Assembly (NCBI GenBank): GCA_964614695.1
Contig: CAZTMB010000004.1
Coordinates: forward strand, 1 to 64,000
DNA length: 64,000 nucleotides
From: VGXO01 sp964614695
Lineage (GTDB): Bacteria > Planctomycetota > Phycisphaerae > Phycisphaerales > SM1A02
Direction: 5' to 3'
The position numbers and the translations under genes are program-made. Below are positions 33,943 through 42,909 of the stretch, in pieces. Each line of letters opens with the position of its first letter. Position 1 is the first letter of the stretch. A model generated the notes under the pieces. The model searched no databases, was not told the DNA's origin, and saw only the letters and a list, made by a program, of their open reading frames with translations.

Positions 33943-35178
33943 ATGCGAATCGTCTACTGCGACCACTACGCCGGATCGCCGGATCTGGGCATGGAGTTCC
34001 GTCCGTTCCAGCTCGCCCGCGAGTGGGTTCGCGCGGGTCATCGCGTGACGATCGTCGGCGGCTCCTACAGCCATCTGCGCGTCCGCAATCCGAAGCCGGG
34101 CCGGGAGTGGCTCGAGGGCGTCGAGTTCCTCTGGCTCGAGACGCCTAAGTACCGCGGAAACGGACTCGGCCGAATCCGCAGCATGGTCGCGTACTGCCTG
34201 GGGCTTCGACGGGCGATCCGGAGTCTGGCGAAGGAAGGACCTATCGACGCGATCATCGCCTCGAGCACGTATCCGTTCGACTTTCTCGTGACGCATCGGG
34301 CCGCGCGGCGGCTCGGTGCGGCGTCGATCTTCGAGCTGCACGATCTCTGGCCGGAGTCGATCGTCGAGCTCGGCGGCTACTCGCGACGCCATCCGTTCGT
34401 CGTCGCCACGCAGTGGTGCGAGGACGCCTACTGCCGCAAGGCCGATCGCGTGATCTCGATCATTCCCCACGCGGATCGGCATCTCCTGACGCGAGGGCTC
34501 GATCCCGCCCGCTACCTGCACGTGCCCAACGGGGTCGATCCTGCGGACGCGCCGGATCGCTCGGCGCCGATCGCGCCGGACCTCGAGGATCACCGCCGCT
34601 GGGCGTCGGAAGGGTTCACGATCGGCTTCGCGGGATCGCTCACCGTCGCCAACTCGGTGCAGCCGCTGATCGAGGCGGTCGCGCGGCATGCCGACGGCGA
34701 GCATTCGCGGATCCTCCTGATCGGCGACGGGCCATGTCGCGAATCGCTCGAGGCGGCGGCGGCGCCGATCGCCGATCGCGTCCGCTTCACCGGACGCATG
34801 CCGAGGGCCGCGGCGCTCTCGCTGCTCTCCCGATGCGATGCGATCTATCTCGGGCTGCACCCCCACCGGCTCTACGAGCGCTACGGGACGAGCCTGAACA
34901 AGCTCTACGACGGCATGCTGTGCGGGCGCCCGATCCTCGCGAACTACACCTCCGCGAACGATCCGATCGCCGAGGCGGCCTGCGGCATCGTCACCCCCGC
35001 CGGCGACGTCGAGGCGATCGCGTCGGCGATCCGCACGCTCGTCGGGATGCCGCAGTCCGAACGTGACGCGATGGGCGAACGGGGCCGGTCGTTCGTCCGA
35101 TCGCATCACGATCACCGGGTGCTCGCGGATCGAATGCTCGCGTCGATCGCCTCGGCGAAGGGACGGACCGGGTCGTGA
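33943..35178 (+). CDS. Glycosyltransferase family 4 (WbuB-like)
   Basis: 411 residues. Begins MRIVYCDHYAGSP, with FELHDLWPESIVELGGYSRR in the N-terminal domain, typical of WbuB-type enzymes, and GTSLNKLYDGMLCGRPIL near the donor site. A GTG at 33910 overlaps the upstream stop (GTGA) and is in frame, giving an 11-residue extension; I prefer the ATG because family members start there. Confidence 0.9.
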   Translation: MRIVYCDHYAGSPDLGMEFRPFQLAREWVRAGHRVTIVGGSYSHLRVRNPKPGREWLEGVEFLWLETPKYRGNGLGRIRSMVAYCLGLRRAIRSLAKEGPIDAIIASSTYPFDFLVTHRAARRLGAASIFELHDLWPESIVELGGYSRRHPFVVATQWCEDAYCRKADRVISIIPHADRHLLTRGLDPARYLHVPNGVDPADAPDRSAPIAPDLEDHRRWASEGFTIGFAGSLTVANSVQPLIEAVARHADGEHSRILLIGDGPCRESLEAAAAPIADRVRFTGRMPRAAALSLLSRCDAIYLGLHPHRLYERYGTSLNKLYDGMLCGRPILANYTSANDPIAEAACGIVTPAGDVEAIASAIRTLVGMPQSERDAMGERGRSFVRSHHDHRVLADRMLASIASAKGRTGS

Positions 35179-36443
35179 ACGATGCTCCGGTCCGGTCGGC
35201 GCCGCTTGCCTCGCCGTTTCGACGGAACGTCGCGGCGACCAGCATCGGCCTCGCGATCGCCCAGGGCGGGCAGCTCGCGATGCTCCTGCCGATCTCGCGG
35301 GTCTTCGAGCCGGAGGCGCTGGGGGTCTACGGCGCCTTCGCCGCGATCGTCATCGTGATCGCGGCCTGTTCGACGGCGCGATACGAGATGGCGATCCCGA
35401 CCTCGCGAAGCCTTCGCGAGCGGCGATCGCTGGTGATGCTGTGCCTCGCGCTCTCCACCGCGATCGGCCTCGTCACGGCGGCGACGTCCGTGTGGTGGGC
35501 ACCTCCGTCGCTTCGGCCTTGGGCCGGCACGCCGTGGCTCGTGCTCGCGTGGCTGCCGATGCTCGCGATCGACGACGTGACGCGGATCGCCCTGCAGCGC
35601 GAGGGCGCCTTCCGCACGCCGGCGATCGCGCTCGTCATCCGATCGGTTGGCGGTCTCGGCGCGGCGCTCGCGCTGGGACTGCTCGTCGACGCCTCGCCGA
35701 AGTCGCTTCTGATCGGCGCGGCGGCGGGCACGGCGGCGAGCATGGTCTTCCAAGGGTTCGCCTTCGCGAGCCGCATCGGCGTGCGATGGACTTCATGGCG
35801 CGAACTGCGAATGGTCGCGCGGCGCCATCGCCGATGCGCGACCATGCTGCTGCCCGGCCATGGAGCGCTCGTCGCGGCGACGCAAGGGCCCGTCTACGCC
35901 ATCGAGGCGATCGCCGGTCCCGGCGCTGCGGGCGCCTTCCTGATGGCGCAGCGGATCCTCTTCCAGCCGGTCCAGTTCGTGAGCGGAGCCCTCGCCCAGG
36001 CCTTCTTCCCGGAGGCCGCGAAGCGGTATCGCGAGACCGGCGAGTGCTGGTCGCTGTATCGCAAGGCGCTGCTGCTGCTGGCCGCATGCGCGGTGCCGGT
36101 CGCGCTGCTGGCGACGCCGATCGGGCCGATGGCCGTGGAGTGGCTGCTCGGGGCGAAGTGGGCCGAGGCCGGGACCTTCGCCCAGGTGCTCGCGATCGCG
36201 GCCGCGATCCGGCTGCTCGACGCGCCGCTCAGTTCGATTCGACTCGTGGCGGGCCGCTACGGGTTCGACCTCGCGTGGAAGATCGCCCTGATGACGCTCG
36301 TCGTGTCGAGCGCGTCGATCGGCGCGGTGGCCGGAGGCGGGCTCGGCGCGGTCATCGGGCTTGCGGTGGCGCTCGCCACGCTGCACGCCGCGAGCCTCGC
36401 GTTCGCGATCCGGCTGGCCCGTGGCGCCGGAGTCGCGCGGTAG
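35175..36443 (+). CDS. Wzx-type polysaccharide flippase
   Basis: 422 residues, about twelve helices, MATE-like polysaccharide transporter pattern (GLAIAQGGQLAMLLPISRVF at the start, MAQRILFQPVQFVSGALAQA in the middle). It would move the lipid-linked repeat across the inner membrane. The GTG start overlaps the glycosyltransferase stop (GTGA). Confidence 0.85.
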   Translation: MNDAPVRSAPLASPFRRNVAATSIGLAIAQGGQLAMLLPISRVFEPEALGVYGAFAAIVIVIAACSTARYEMAIPTSRSLRERRSLVMLCLALSTAIGLVTAATSVWWAPPSLRPWAGTPWLVLAWLPMLAIDDVTRIALQREGAFRTPAIALVIRSVGGLGAALALGLLVDASPKSLLIGAAAGTAASMVFQGFAFASRIGVRWTSWRELRMVARRHRRCATMLLPGHGALVAATQGPVYAIEAIAGPGAAGAFLMAQRILFQPVQFVSGALAQAFFPEAAKRYRETGECWSLYRKALLLLAACAVPVALLATPIGPMAVEWLLGAKWAEAGTFAQVLAIAAAIRLLDAPLSSIRLVAGRYGFDLAWKIALMTLVVSSASIGAVAGGGLGAVIGLAVALATLHAASLAFAIRLARGAGVAR

Positions 36444-36446
36444 AGT
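36441..36446 (+). promoter_or_regulatory. TANNNT element overlapping the wzx stop
   Basis: TAGAGT contains the TAG stop of the flippase gene and ends 7 nt before the ATG at 36454. It may be an internal promoter; chance is possible because the stop supplies the TA. Confidence 0.25.
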
Positions 36447-36453
36447 CCGTTCC

Positions 36454-37161
36454 ATGTCCTCGAACGAGCAACCCGGTCTCGGCGTGGCGGTGATCCTCTG
36501 GCGCCGACGGTGGCTGGCGCTCGTCGTCACGGGGCTCGTCGTGGCGGTCCTGCTTCCGTGGGGACTCGAGCGATCGCGATCACGAGAGATCCTGGTGCGC
36601 ATTCCGAGGATCGACCGGACTCCCGTCGCGACTGCTGTGGAGATCACCGCCGAAGTGAGGATGGCCATCGCGCCTGCACTGGGCTGCTCGCCCGCCGAGG
36701 CGGCGTCCTTTGGCGTCGAGGAAGCGGGCGGGCTCGCCAAGCTGACCCAGGCGATCCCGCCGGACGCGGATGCGGGCGAACTCGCCGAGTTGGACGAACG
36801 CCTTCAGGCGATGGCCGGGATGCTCGACACGATGCTGTCGAGCCGCCTCGCGAAGGCGATCGAGCGGCTGGATGTCGAGATCCTCGCGTTCGAGGCGCAG
36901 TTGCAGTCGCTCCGCGATGCCCCGGCGGAATTCGTCGAGTCGGGCGACGCTCCGGCGGACTACGCGAAACTGGTGGGGGCGAGGGCGTCGGCGGAAGCGG
37001 GCGGCATCGTCGATGGCGTGCGCGATGCCCGCGTCTCCGGTCGCATGGCTCGGCTGCTTGCGATCGGCGGCATCGCCGTGCTGACCGGTGTGCTGGCGGC
37101 CCTCGGGCTGGACATGATGCTCGCGGCGCGATCGGTCGCGCGTTCGTCGACCACATCCTGA
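36454..37161 (+). CDS. Wzz-like chain-length protein
   Basis: 235 residues: short cytoplasmic tail, helix (WLALVVTGLVVAVLLPWGL), periplasmic region with a predicted coiled coil (residues about 105-160), second helix (LLAIGGIAVLTGVLAALGL) near the end. This is the topology of polysaccharide co-polymerases that set chain length with Wzy. Sequence support is weak beyond topology and position between Wzx and Wzy-like genes. The Wzz Pro/Gly-rich motif is poor. Confidence 0.6.
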   Translation: MSSNEQPGLGVAVILWRRRWLALVVTGLVVAVLLPWGLERSRSREILVRIPRIDRTPVATAVEITAEVRMAIAPALGCSPAEAASFGVEEAGGLAKLTQAIPPDADAGELAELDERLQAMAGMLDTMLSSRLAKAIERLDVEILAFEAQLQSLRDAPAEFVESGDAPADYAKLVGARASAEAGGIVDGVRDARVSGRMARLLAIGGIAVLTGVLAALGLDMMLAARSVARSSTTS

Positions 37162-37168
37162 TCGCGGC

Positions 37169-38749
37169 TCAGCCCGCGGCTTCGGGTGATTCGTTCTTCT
37201 CGCGGCGTGGCGCCAGCCGAGCACGCGAGGCGAGATCGCAGACGAGTGTCGCCGCCAGCGCGATGGCCAGCTGCTGCGCCCAGGCGAAGGAGCGTCCCAC
37301 CAGTTCGTTGTGCACGCCGAAGGCGACCTGCCAGACGAGGAGCGCCAGCAGCGTCGGTCCGAGCGACCCGGGAAGTCTCGTCGAGATCCTCGCCAGAAGG
37401 TCGCTCGTCGTGGCCATCACCGTCGCGAGCAGGAAGCCCGCGGCAGCGCCGAAGGACGCCATCGCCATCCACAGCACCGACGTGTTCATCGTCGTGGTCA
37501 GTTCCGGACGACCGAGGATGCCCGTGGCGTACCAGCGGCCGACGACCGTGGCGGGGTCGGCGTACTCGCCGCCGAGCGAGGTGCGGAGCGGGATGTAGAA
37601 GCCGTCGAAGCCCCAGGCGCCGTGCGTCTCGGCGTAGTGCAGATGCCAGAGGCCCGTCTGGAACGGGAGGCTGAACGCACGTCGGGCGATCCAGAACGCC
37701 GAGTCGGCGGAGGTGCCGGGCAGGCCTCCCGCCGAGAGAAGCCAAGGCAGCACGCTCATCAGCGCCACCAGCGCGAGGCCCGTGCCGCCGGCGATTGCGA
37801 TTGTCCGAAGGCGCGGCAACGGCCCGCGCACCAGCATCACGAAACCGATCAGGATCACGAGGAACGCGGCGGTGCTTCGCGCGCCGCTCAAGCTCGCGGC
37901 GAGCACGAGCGTGGCGATCAGGAGTGCGCGAACGCCGAGGTCCACCGCGCGATCGCGTAGCCAGCGCCGCGAGGCGAGCAGGGCGACCGCGAGCGGGATC
38001 GCGACGGCGGTCGCGAATCCGTAGGCGGCCTTGATCGCCGGGCTCGGCAACAACTTGAACGTGGTCTCGCGCCGAGCGGCCATCGCCTCCGGGCTCTCGA
38101 AGGCTCCCCAGAGCCCGGTCTCGGAGAGCGGCACGACGGTCAGCAGCGCACCGACTCCGATCACGGAGAGCCCGATCGCAACCGCGAGGGTCGCCCGTTC
38201 GGCGGCGGAGGGCGCGTCGATGGCTTGTGGCGGATCCGGCCAGCGTCCCGGATCAAGTTGCGGCGTGCACGCGATCCACGAGGCGATCGCGAGCGGGAAG
38301 CAGACTCCGGCAAAGCGGGCGACGAACTCGGGGAACGCCGACGCGACGCGAGCCGACCCGGAGATGAGCGGCTCGGAGAGCTCCGACGGCACGGTCGCCG
38401 CGGCCCAGGAGATCTGCAGGAGGAAGAGCGTCGCGAGCCAGAAGGAGGGGCGCCGGAGGCTCGCGCGGCGAAGCAAGGCGAGCGAGCCGAGCGAGATCGT
38501 CGCGATCGCCGCGAGGATCTGAAGCGGCATCGCCTCGGAACCCATCGTGGGTTCGTTGACCATGGTGGCGAGGCAGGGCCTCGGCCACGGCACGATCGAC
38601 GAGGCCTCGGCACTGCTGGTCGCCATGGCGATGAACGAGATCGCCAGCAGCGTCGAGGAGCCGCTTGAGCGATCGCGGCCATCGCTCGAGCCGCTTGAGG
38701 TTGATGCGCGACGGGTCGCACGGATCGCGATGGGGCTCTGGTCGCTCAT
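37169..38749 (-). CDS. O-antigen polymerase-like membrane protein (Wzy candidate)
   Basis: 526 residues with about eleven helices and a large loop between helices late in the chain (WGFDGFYIPLRTSLGGEYAD). This matches Wzy or O-antigen ligase topology. The start ATG overlaps the upstream stop (ATGA), giving a Ser-rich 60-residue leader; internal ATGs near MVNEPT are alternatives. It converges on the Wzz-like gene, with 7 bp between stops. Confidence 0.7.
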   Translation of the reverse strand: MSDQSPIAIRATRRASTSSGSSDGRDRSSGSSTLLAISFIAMATSSAEASSIVPWPRPCLATMVNEPTMGSEAMPLQILAAIATISLGSLALLRRASLRRPSFWLATLFLLQISWAAATVPSELSEPLISGSARVASAFPEFVARFAGVCFPLAIASWIACTPQLDPGRWPDPPQAIDAPSAAERATLAVAIGLSVIGVGALLTVVPLSETGLWGAFESPEAMAARRETTFKLLPSPAIKAAYGFATAVAIPLAVALLASRRWLRDRAVDLGVRALLIATLVLAASLSGARSTAAFLVILIGFVMLVRGPLPRLRTIAIAGGTGLALVALMSVLPWLLSAGGLPGTSADSAFWIARRAFSLPFQTGLWHLHYAETHGAWGFDGFYIPLRTSLGGEYADPATVVGRWYATGILGRPELTTTMNTSVLWMAMASFGAAAGFLLATVMATTSDLLARISTRLPGSLGPTLLALLVWQVAFGVHNELVGRSFAWAQQLAIALAATLVCDLASRARLAPRREKNESPEAAG

Positions 38750-39984
38750 CGATCCCTCGACTCCGGTTGCCCGGCCTGAAGCAGATGCTGCACGATCGCA
38801 GCGCCGGACCTCGAAGGATCGCACCGATCGAGAACTCGTGATCGCGCGGCGAACCGCAGCGTCTCGCCGCGATCGATCGCTTGGCCGATCGCCTTCGCGG
38901 CGGCCTCGGGCGAGACTTCGACGGGAAGGATCGCTCCGACGGACTCGTCGACGAACTCGCCGGTGCCGCCGGCGCGGGTGGCGACCACGGGAATGCCAAG
39001 TCCCATCGCCTCGATGATCGTGACGGGAAGGCCTTCCGTCGAGGAGAGGTTGACGAACACCGAAGGCTTCTCGTGAACGAGGACCTCGCGCACCTCGCTC
39101 GGCGAGATCCATCCCGAGCCTTCGATCTCGAGGTTCGTTGGAGGGGCGCCAGCCGCAAGCATGCGAAGAAGCGACGCGGTGTCGACACCGATGTGCGACC
39201 ACTTGAAGCGGGTCGTGGGTCGCTGCGCCGCGAGCGTGGCGACGGCCGAGGCGATCAGCGGCAGGCGCTTGATCGAGGCGGCGGAAGAGCAGCTTGCCAC
39301 CACGATGGGATCGCTCGAGGGAACTTCGACGGCGCGGGATGGGATCTCGATGGGAAGTCGGGCGGTCACGATCTTCGCGGCGGAGCGTGGATGGCGTTGC
39401 CGCAGATGGTCGCGGCCGTGATCGGAGACGGTCAGCACGGCCCGAGCGCGATCGACGATGAAGGATCTGAACGGCAGGTAGCCGAACACGTCGGCTCGCT
39501 CGTAGAGATCGCCGCCATGGGCACGGCAGACGAAGGGGATCGAGTCCTGCTCGAAGGCGAGCGCAGCGCCGAACGCCTCGGCATTGGACCAGTAGCAGTA
39601 GACGAGGGTTTCGGTGCCGGACGCCTTGGTGACGCCGCGCCGGATCCAGTCGGCGGCCCGCGCGCCGCGAAGCATGTAGTAGGAGAGGAAGGCGAGTTTG
39701 CGCGGCGATCGCGCCAGTTCCCGGCGCCGCTGCGAGAACTCGTCGCGCACCGCGATGGCGATGGCGCGGCGAACACGGAGGGCGTTGCCGGGCGAGCCGA
39801 TCGACCCCGTAGCGAGCGTGGTGTCGACCTCGACGGCGCCGGGCACTCGCCGCGAAGGACCGGATGGCCGATACGCCGGGACGAGGGTCACCGCGAACGT
39901 CGAGGCGAGACGATCGAGTTCGGCGGCAAGAAATCCTTCACCCGGCCCAAACGGAAACGTCTGGGTCAGCAGCAGCAGTTTCAT
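38746..39984 (-). CDS. Glycosyltransferase family 4
   Basis: 412 residues, GT-B fold. The donor site STEGLPVTIIEAMGLGIPVV fits GT4, and the N-terminus MKLLLLTQTFPFGPGEGFL is typical. Joined by ATGA overlaps to the genes on both sides, so all three are translated from one message. Confidence 0.9.
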   Translation of the reverse strand: MKLLLLTQTFPFGPGEGFLAAELDRLASTFAVTLVPAYRPSGPSRRVPGAVEVDTTLATGSIGSPGNALRVRRAIAIAVRDEFSQRRRELARSPRKLAFLSYYMLRGARAADWIRRGVTKASGTETLVYCYWSNAEAFGAALAFEQDSIPFVCRAHGGDLYERADVFGYLPFRSFIVDRARAVLTVSDHGRDHLRQRHPRSAAKIVTARLPIEIPSRAVEVPSSDPIVVASCSSAASIKRLPLIASAVATLAAQRPTTRFKWSHIGVDTASLLRMLAAGAPPTNLEIEGSGWISPSEVREVLVHEKPSVFVNLSSTEGLPVTIIEAMGLGIPVVATRAGGTGEFVDESVGAILPVEVSPEAAAKAIGQAIDRGETLRFAARSRVLDRCDPSRSGAAIVQHLLQAGQPESRDR

Positions 39985-41075
39985 GGCGCACCCGTCGTAC
40001 GGGTCGACCGGGCCGCGGACTCGATGAAGTCGAGCCGTCGCCGCTCCTTCGCGTGAAGGTCGAGTCGCTCACGTGCGAAGCGCCACGCCTCGTGTCCGAG
40101 CGCGGGATCGGCCATCGCCCGCCGCAGCAGGGAGCGAACCGACTCCGCCGCGACCTCGAGGCCGTCTCGCTCGATGTCGAGGCGCACCGCGAACGGAGTC
40201 GGCTGCGGCAGATCGGGATCCACGTAGCCGTACGCGATCGGCAGACCGGCGGCGAGCATGGTGCGGCTCTTGAGCGGACATGCTTCGCGAAGTCCCGCGC
40301 GGGCGATCGCGAGCGACGCGAGGCCGACATGACATCCTTCGAGCAGCGTCAGGAGTTCCGGCTCGGAGACCCGGGGCAGGAACTCGACGTTCGGCGGCGC
40401 GGCGATCGCCGGCGCGCCGATCAGCAGCACGCGCGCCTCCGGGATCCGATGGGCGATCTCGATCGCGTGGTCGATCCCGTGCCAGGGCGAAGGCGATCCG
40501 ATCGGCATGGCGAGCGTCGGCCGATCGGTTGGAGGATTCCGTCGAGGCGGATCGCTTGGGACCTCGATGGAGTTCCCGATCACGATCGAGTCGGATTCGC
40601 GTCCCGGCGGCACGAGTTCCGAGGTCACGGCGACGAATCCTCGCGCTCGCCGCGCCAGACGCGGCCACGTCGCCTGCCAATAGGTTGCCGCAAGCCTTGA
40701 GCGGTACTTCAACTCTCGAACGGGATCGCTGTTGATCTCGAAGAAGGTGGGGATCGACTTCACCAGCCGCTCGAACGCCGGGCACCAGAGTCCCTGGCGA
40801 ACGAAGATCGCATCTGGTCGGCGAGGCTCGAGCGTCCTCGCGGCCCGCGCGAACCACGACTGGTGCCGCGCAATCCAACCCAGCCGCCAGCGCGGCGGAG
40901 GTTCGGCCGCAAGACCGCTCGTCGCTTCGGCGGGATCGATCAGCCCGCCGGTCGGCAACTCGAGAAGGTCCACCTCGTGCCCGAGCGATCGCCAGCAGCG
41001 GGCCGTTCGCAACAGCTTCTCGGAGACGCCCTCGCCGGGAACGATGCGGTGGTGCGAGAGGAGGGCGAGCCTCAT
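39981..41075 (-). CDS. GT-B glycosyltransferase
   Basis: 364 residues. N-terminal MRLALLSHHRIVPGEGVSEK and C-terminal CPLKSRTMLAAGLPIAYGYV indicate a GT4-like enzyme. The E-x7-E motif is not clear, so its family is less certain than its neighbours. ATGA overlap with the next gene. Confidence 0.82.
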   Translation of the reverse strand: MRLALLSHHRIVPGEGVSEKLLRTARCWRSLGHEVDLLELPTGGLIDPAEATSGLAAEPPPRWRLGWIARHQSWFARAARTLEPRRPDAIFVRQGLWCPAFERLVKSIPTFFEINSDPVRELKYRSRLAATYWQATWPRLARRARGFVAVTSELVPPGRESDSIVIGNSIEVPSDPPRRNPPTDRPTLAMPIGSPSPWHGIDHAIEIAHRIPEARVLLIGAPAIAAPPNVEFLPRVSEPELLTLLEGCHVGLASLAIARAGLREACPLKSRTMLAAGLPIAYGYVDPDLPQPTPFAVRLDIERDGLEVAAESVRSLLRRAMADPALGHEAWRFARERLDLHAKERRRLDFIESAARSTRTTGAP

Positions 41076-41102
41076 GCGGGGCGTCCCTTCATGGCGATGG
41101 CT

Positions 41103-41708
41103 TCAGCCTTCGACGGCCAGGCGACCCACGCGGAGGCGATAGCGGTCGCCCGAGGCGGGACATGTCCAAGTCCCGTCGCCTTCAAGCGGCAGCGGGATCC
41201 GCTCGCCGTGGGCACTCATCCAGCCGGTCTGGCGCGCCGGCACGCCAAGCATGAGCGCATGGGGAAGGGTGTCGCGATTGACCACGGCCCCGGCGCCGAC
41301 GAAGCAATGCTCGCCGAGCTCGACGCCGCAGACGATCGTGCAGTTCGCGCCGAGCGTCGCGCCGCGGCGCACGACGGTGTCGCGGTACTCGTCCTTCCGA
41401 ACGACGGCGCTGCGCGGGTTGTAGACGTTGGTGAAGACCATGCTCGGACCGCAGAAGACGTCGTCCTCGAGCGTCACGTTGTCGTAGACGCTGACGTGGT
41501 TCTGGATCTTCACGTTCGAGCCGATCGACACGCGGTTGCCGACGAAGACGCCCTGCCCGAGCGAGCACCGCTCGCCGATCCTGGCGCCGCCGCAGACGTG
41601 CGCGAAGTGCCAGACCCGCGTGCCGGCGCCGATCGAAGCGCCCTCGTCGACGATCGCGCTGGGATGGCGGAACCAGCCGCCGGGCATCTCGATCAGGTCG
41701 CTGGGCAT
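41103..41708 (-). CDS. WbpD-like sugar N-acetyltransferase
   Basis: 201 residues, left-handed beta-helix of hexapeptide repeats (IGAGTRVWHFAHVCGGARIG, SIGSNVKIQNHVSVYDNVTL). Matches WbpD/WlbB enzymes that acetylate the 3-amino group of UDP-GlcNAc(3NH2)A. It lies 14 bp after the oxidoreductase gene that would act two steps earlier. A C-terminal extension of about 20 residues (WTCPASGDRYRL) is unusual. Confidence 0.9.
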   Translation of the reverse strand: MPSDLIEMPGGWFRHPSAIVDEGASIGAGTRVWHFAHVCGGARIGERCSLGQGVFVGNRVSIGSNVKIQNHVSVYDNVTLEDDVFCGPSMVFTNVYNPRSAVVRKDEYRDTVVRRGATLGANCTIVCGVELGEHCFVGAGAVVNRDTLPHALMLGVPARQTGWMSAHGERIPLPLEGDGTWTCPASGDRYRLRVGRLAVEG

Positions 41709-41722
41709 AAGGGGATGCTTGG

Positions 41723-42817
41723 TCAGTAGTGGAGCGGAAGGCTCACGGTCCGTCCGTCGCGGGCGCTCAGGTAGGCGGCGATGATCACCTCGAGGCTCTT
41801 GAGTCCTTCTCGGCCGTCGGTGAGCGGCTCGGCGCGGCCGTGCAGCACCTCGATCACGTTGTCGTAGTAGGGCAGGTGGCCGAGGCCGTAGACGTTGGGG
41901 ATCTCGTAGCTCGCGTCGCGGACGGAGGCGTCGTAGTCGCGTTCGTCGGCGAACTCCCAGTGCTGGATCTCGTTCACCGCGACGCCGCCGATCCGGACGC
42001 TGCCCTTCTCGCCGAGGACGGTGATGCTGCCCTCGAGATTCCGGGGGAACGTGAGCATGGTCACGTTCATCGATCCCATCGCGCCGCTTCGCCACCGCAC
42101 GTTGAGCACGCCGGAATCCTCGACTTCGATGTTCCGGCCGAGCGTGCCGGTCATCGCCTGCACGCTCTCGATCGGTCCGATGAGCCAGTCGAGCAGGTCG
42201 ACGTAGTGGCTCGCCTGGTTCATGAACGCCCCGCCGTCGAGTTCCCACGTGCCGCGCCAGCGGTCGGTGTCGTAGTAGGACTGCGGGCGCTGCCAGAAGA
42301 CGTTCACATTGACCATGAAGATCCGGCCGAAGCGCCGCTCGTCGAGGGCCCTCTTGAGGAGCTGCAGCGTGGCGTTGAAGCGGTTCTGCTTCACCACGAA
42401 GAGTCGCACGCCAGCCCCGTCGCACGCCTTGACCGCGTCGAGGGCGTCCTGCCAGCGGGTCGCCATCGGCTTCTCGGTCATCACGTGAAGGCCGGCGTCG
42501 GCGCAGGCGATCGTCTGCGCCGCGTGCAGCCCGCTCGGCGAGGCGAGGATCGCCAGGTCGATCGCGAGATCGCCGCGCTTCACCGCCGCAAGCATCTCCT
42601 GAAGGCTGGTGAACCGAGGCGTGCCGCGGTCGAGCGAGGGGCACTCGTCCCACGGGATCCCCTCGAGCCGGGCGGGGCTGACGTCACAGACCGCCGCGAG
42701 CTGCATGCGGTCGGCGACCCGGTCGAGCACCTTGAAGTGGTTGCGGGAGATCCGCCCGCAGCCGACGACGGCGGCTCGGATGGGACGCCCATGGATTGCC
42801 GGGTAGGAGAGCCACAT
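41723..42817 (-). CDS. Gfo/Idh/MocA oxidoreductase (WbpB-like)
   Basis: 364 residues. NAD-binding VVGCGRISRNHFKVL at the start, then the family EKP motif (HVMTEKPMATRW) and the catalytic-region block GGAFMNQASHYVDLLDWL. Matches WbpB/WlbA, which oxidises C3 of UDP-GlcNAcA. First gene of the 42817->37169 unit and divergent from the 2-epimerase. TACACT lies 10 nt before the ATG. Confidence 0.92.
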   Translation of the reverse strand: MWLSYPAIHGRPIRAAVVGCGRISRNHFKVLDRVADRMQLAAVCDVSPARLEGIPWDECPSLDRGTPRFTSLQEMLAAVKRGDLAIDLAILASPSGLHAAQTIACADAGLHVMTEKPMATRWQDALDAVKACDGAGVRLFVVKQNRFNATLQLLKRALDERRFGRIFMVNVNVFWQRPQSYYDTDRWRGTWELDGGAFMNQASHYVDLLDWLIGPIESVQAMTGTLGRNIEVEDSGVLNVRWRSGAMGSMNVTMLTFPRNLEGSITVLGEKGSVRIGGVAVNEIQHWEFADERDYDASVRDASYEIPNVYGLGHLPYYDNVIEVLHGRAEPLTDGREGLKSLEVIIAAYLSARDGRTVSLPLHY

Positions 42818-42827
42818 CGGGCGGGGA

Positions 42828-42833
42828 AGTGTA
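42828..42833 (-). promoter_or_regulatory. TANNNT -10 element for the WbpB-like unit
   Basis: TACACT on the minus strand, 10 nt before the ATG at 42817. Confidence 0.4.
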
Positions 42834-42862
42834 CAGGCAGCGGAGGCGCCACCGGTCTCCGC

Positions 42863-42868
42863 TAGTCT
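42863..42868 (+). promoter_or_regulatory. -10 element for the 2-epimerase unit
   Basis: TAGTCT; the start would be near 42876 with a leader of about 34 nt that carries AAGGAG (42894-42899). It faces the promoter of the WbpB-like unit within 92 bp. Confidence 0.35.
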
Positions 42869-42909
42869 TCGCGCTCCGCTCCGTTCGGGCGGCAAGGAGC
42901 AGGTCCCGT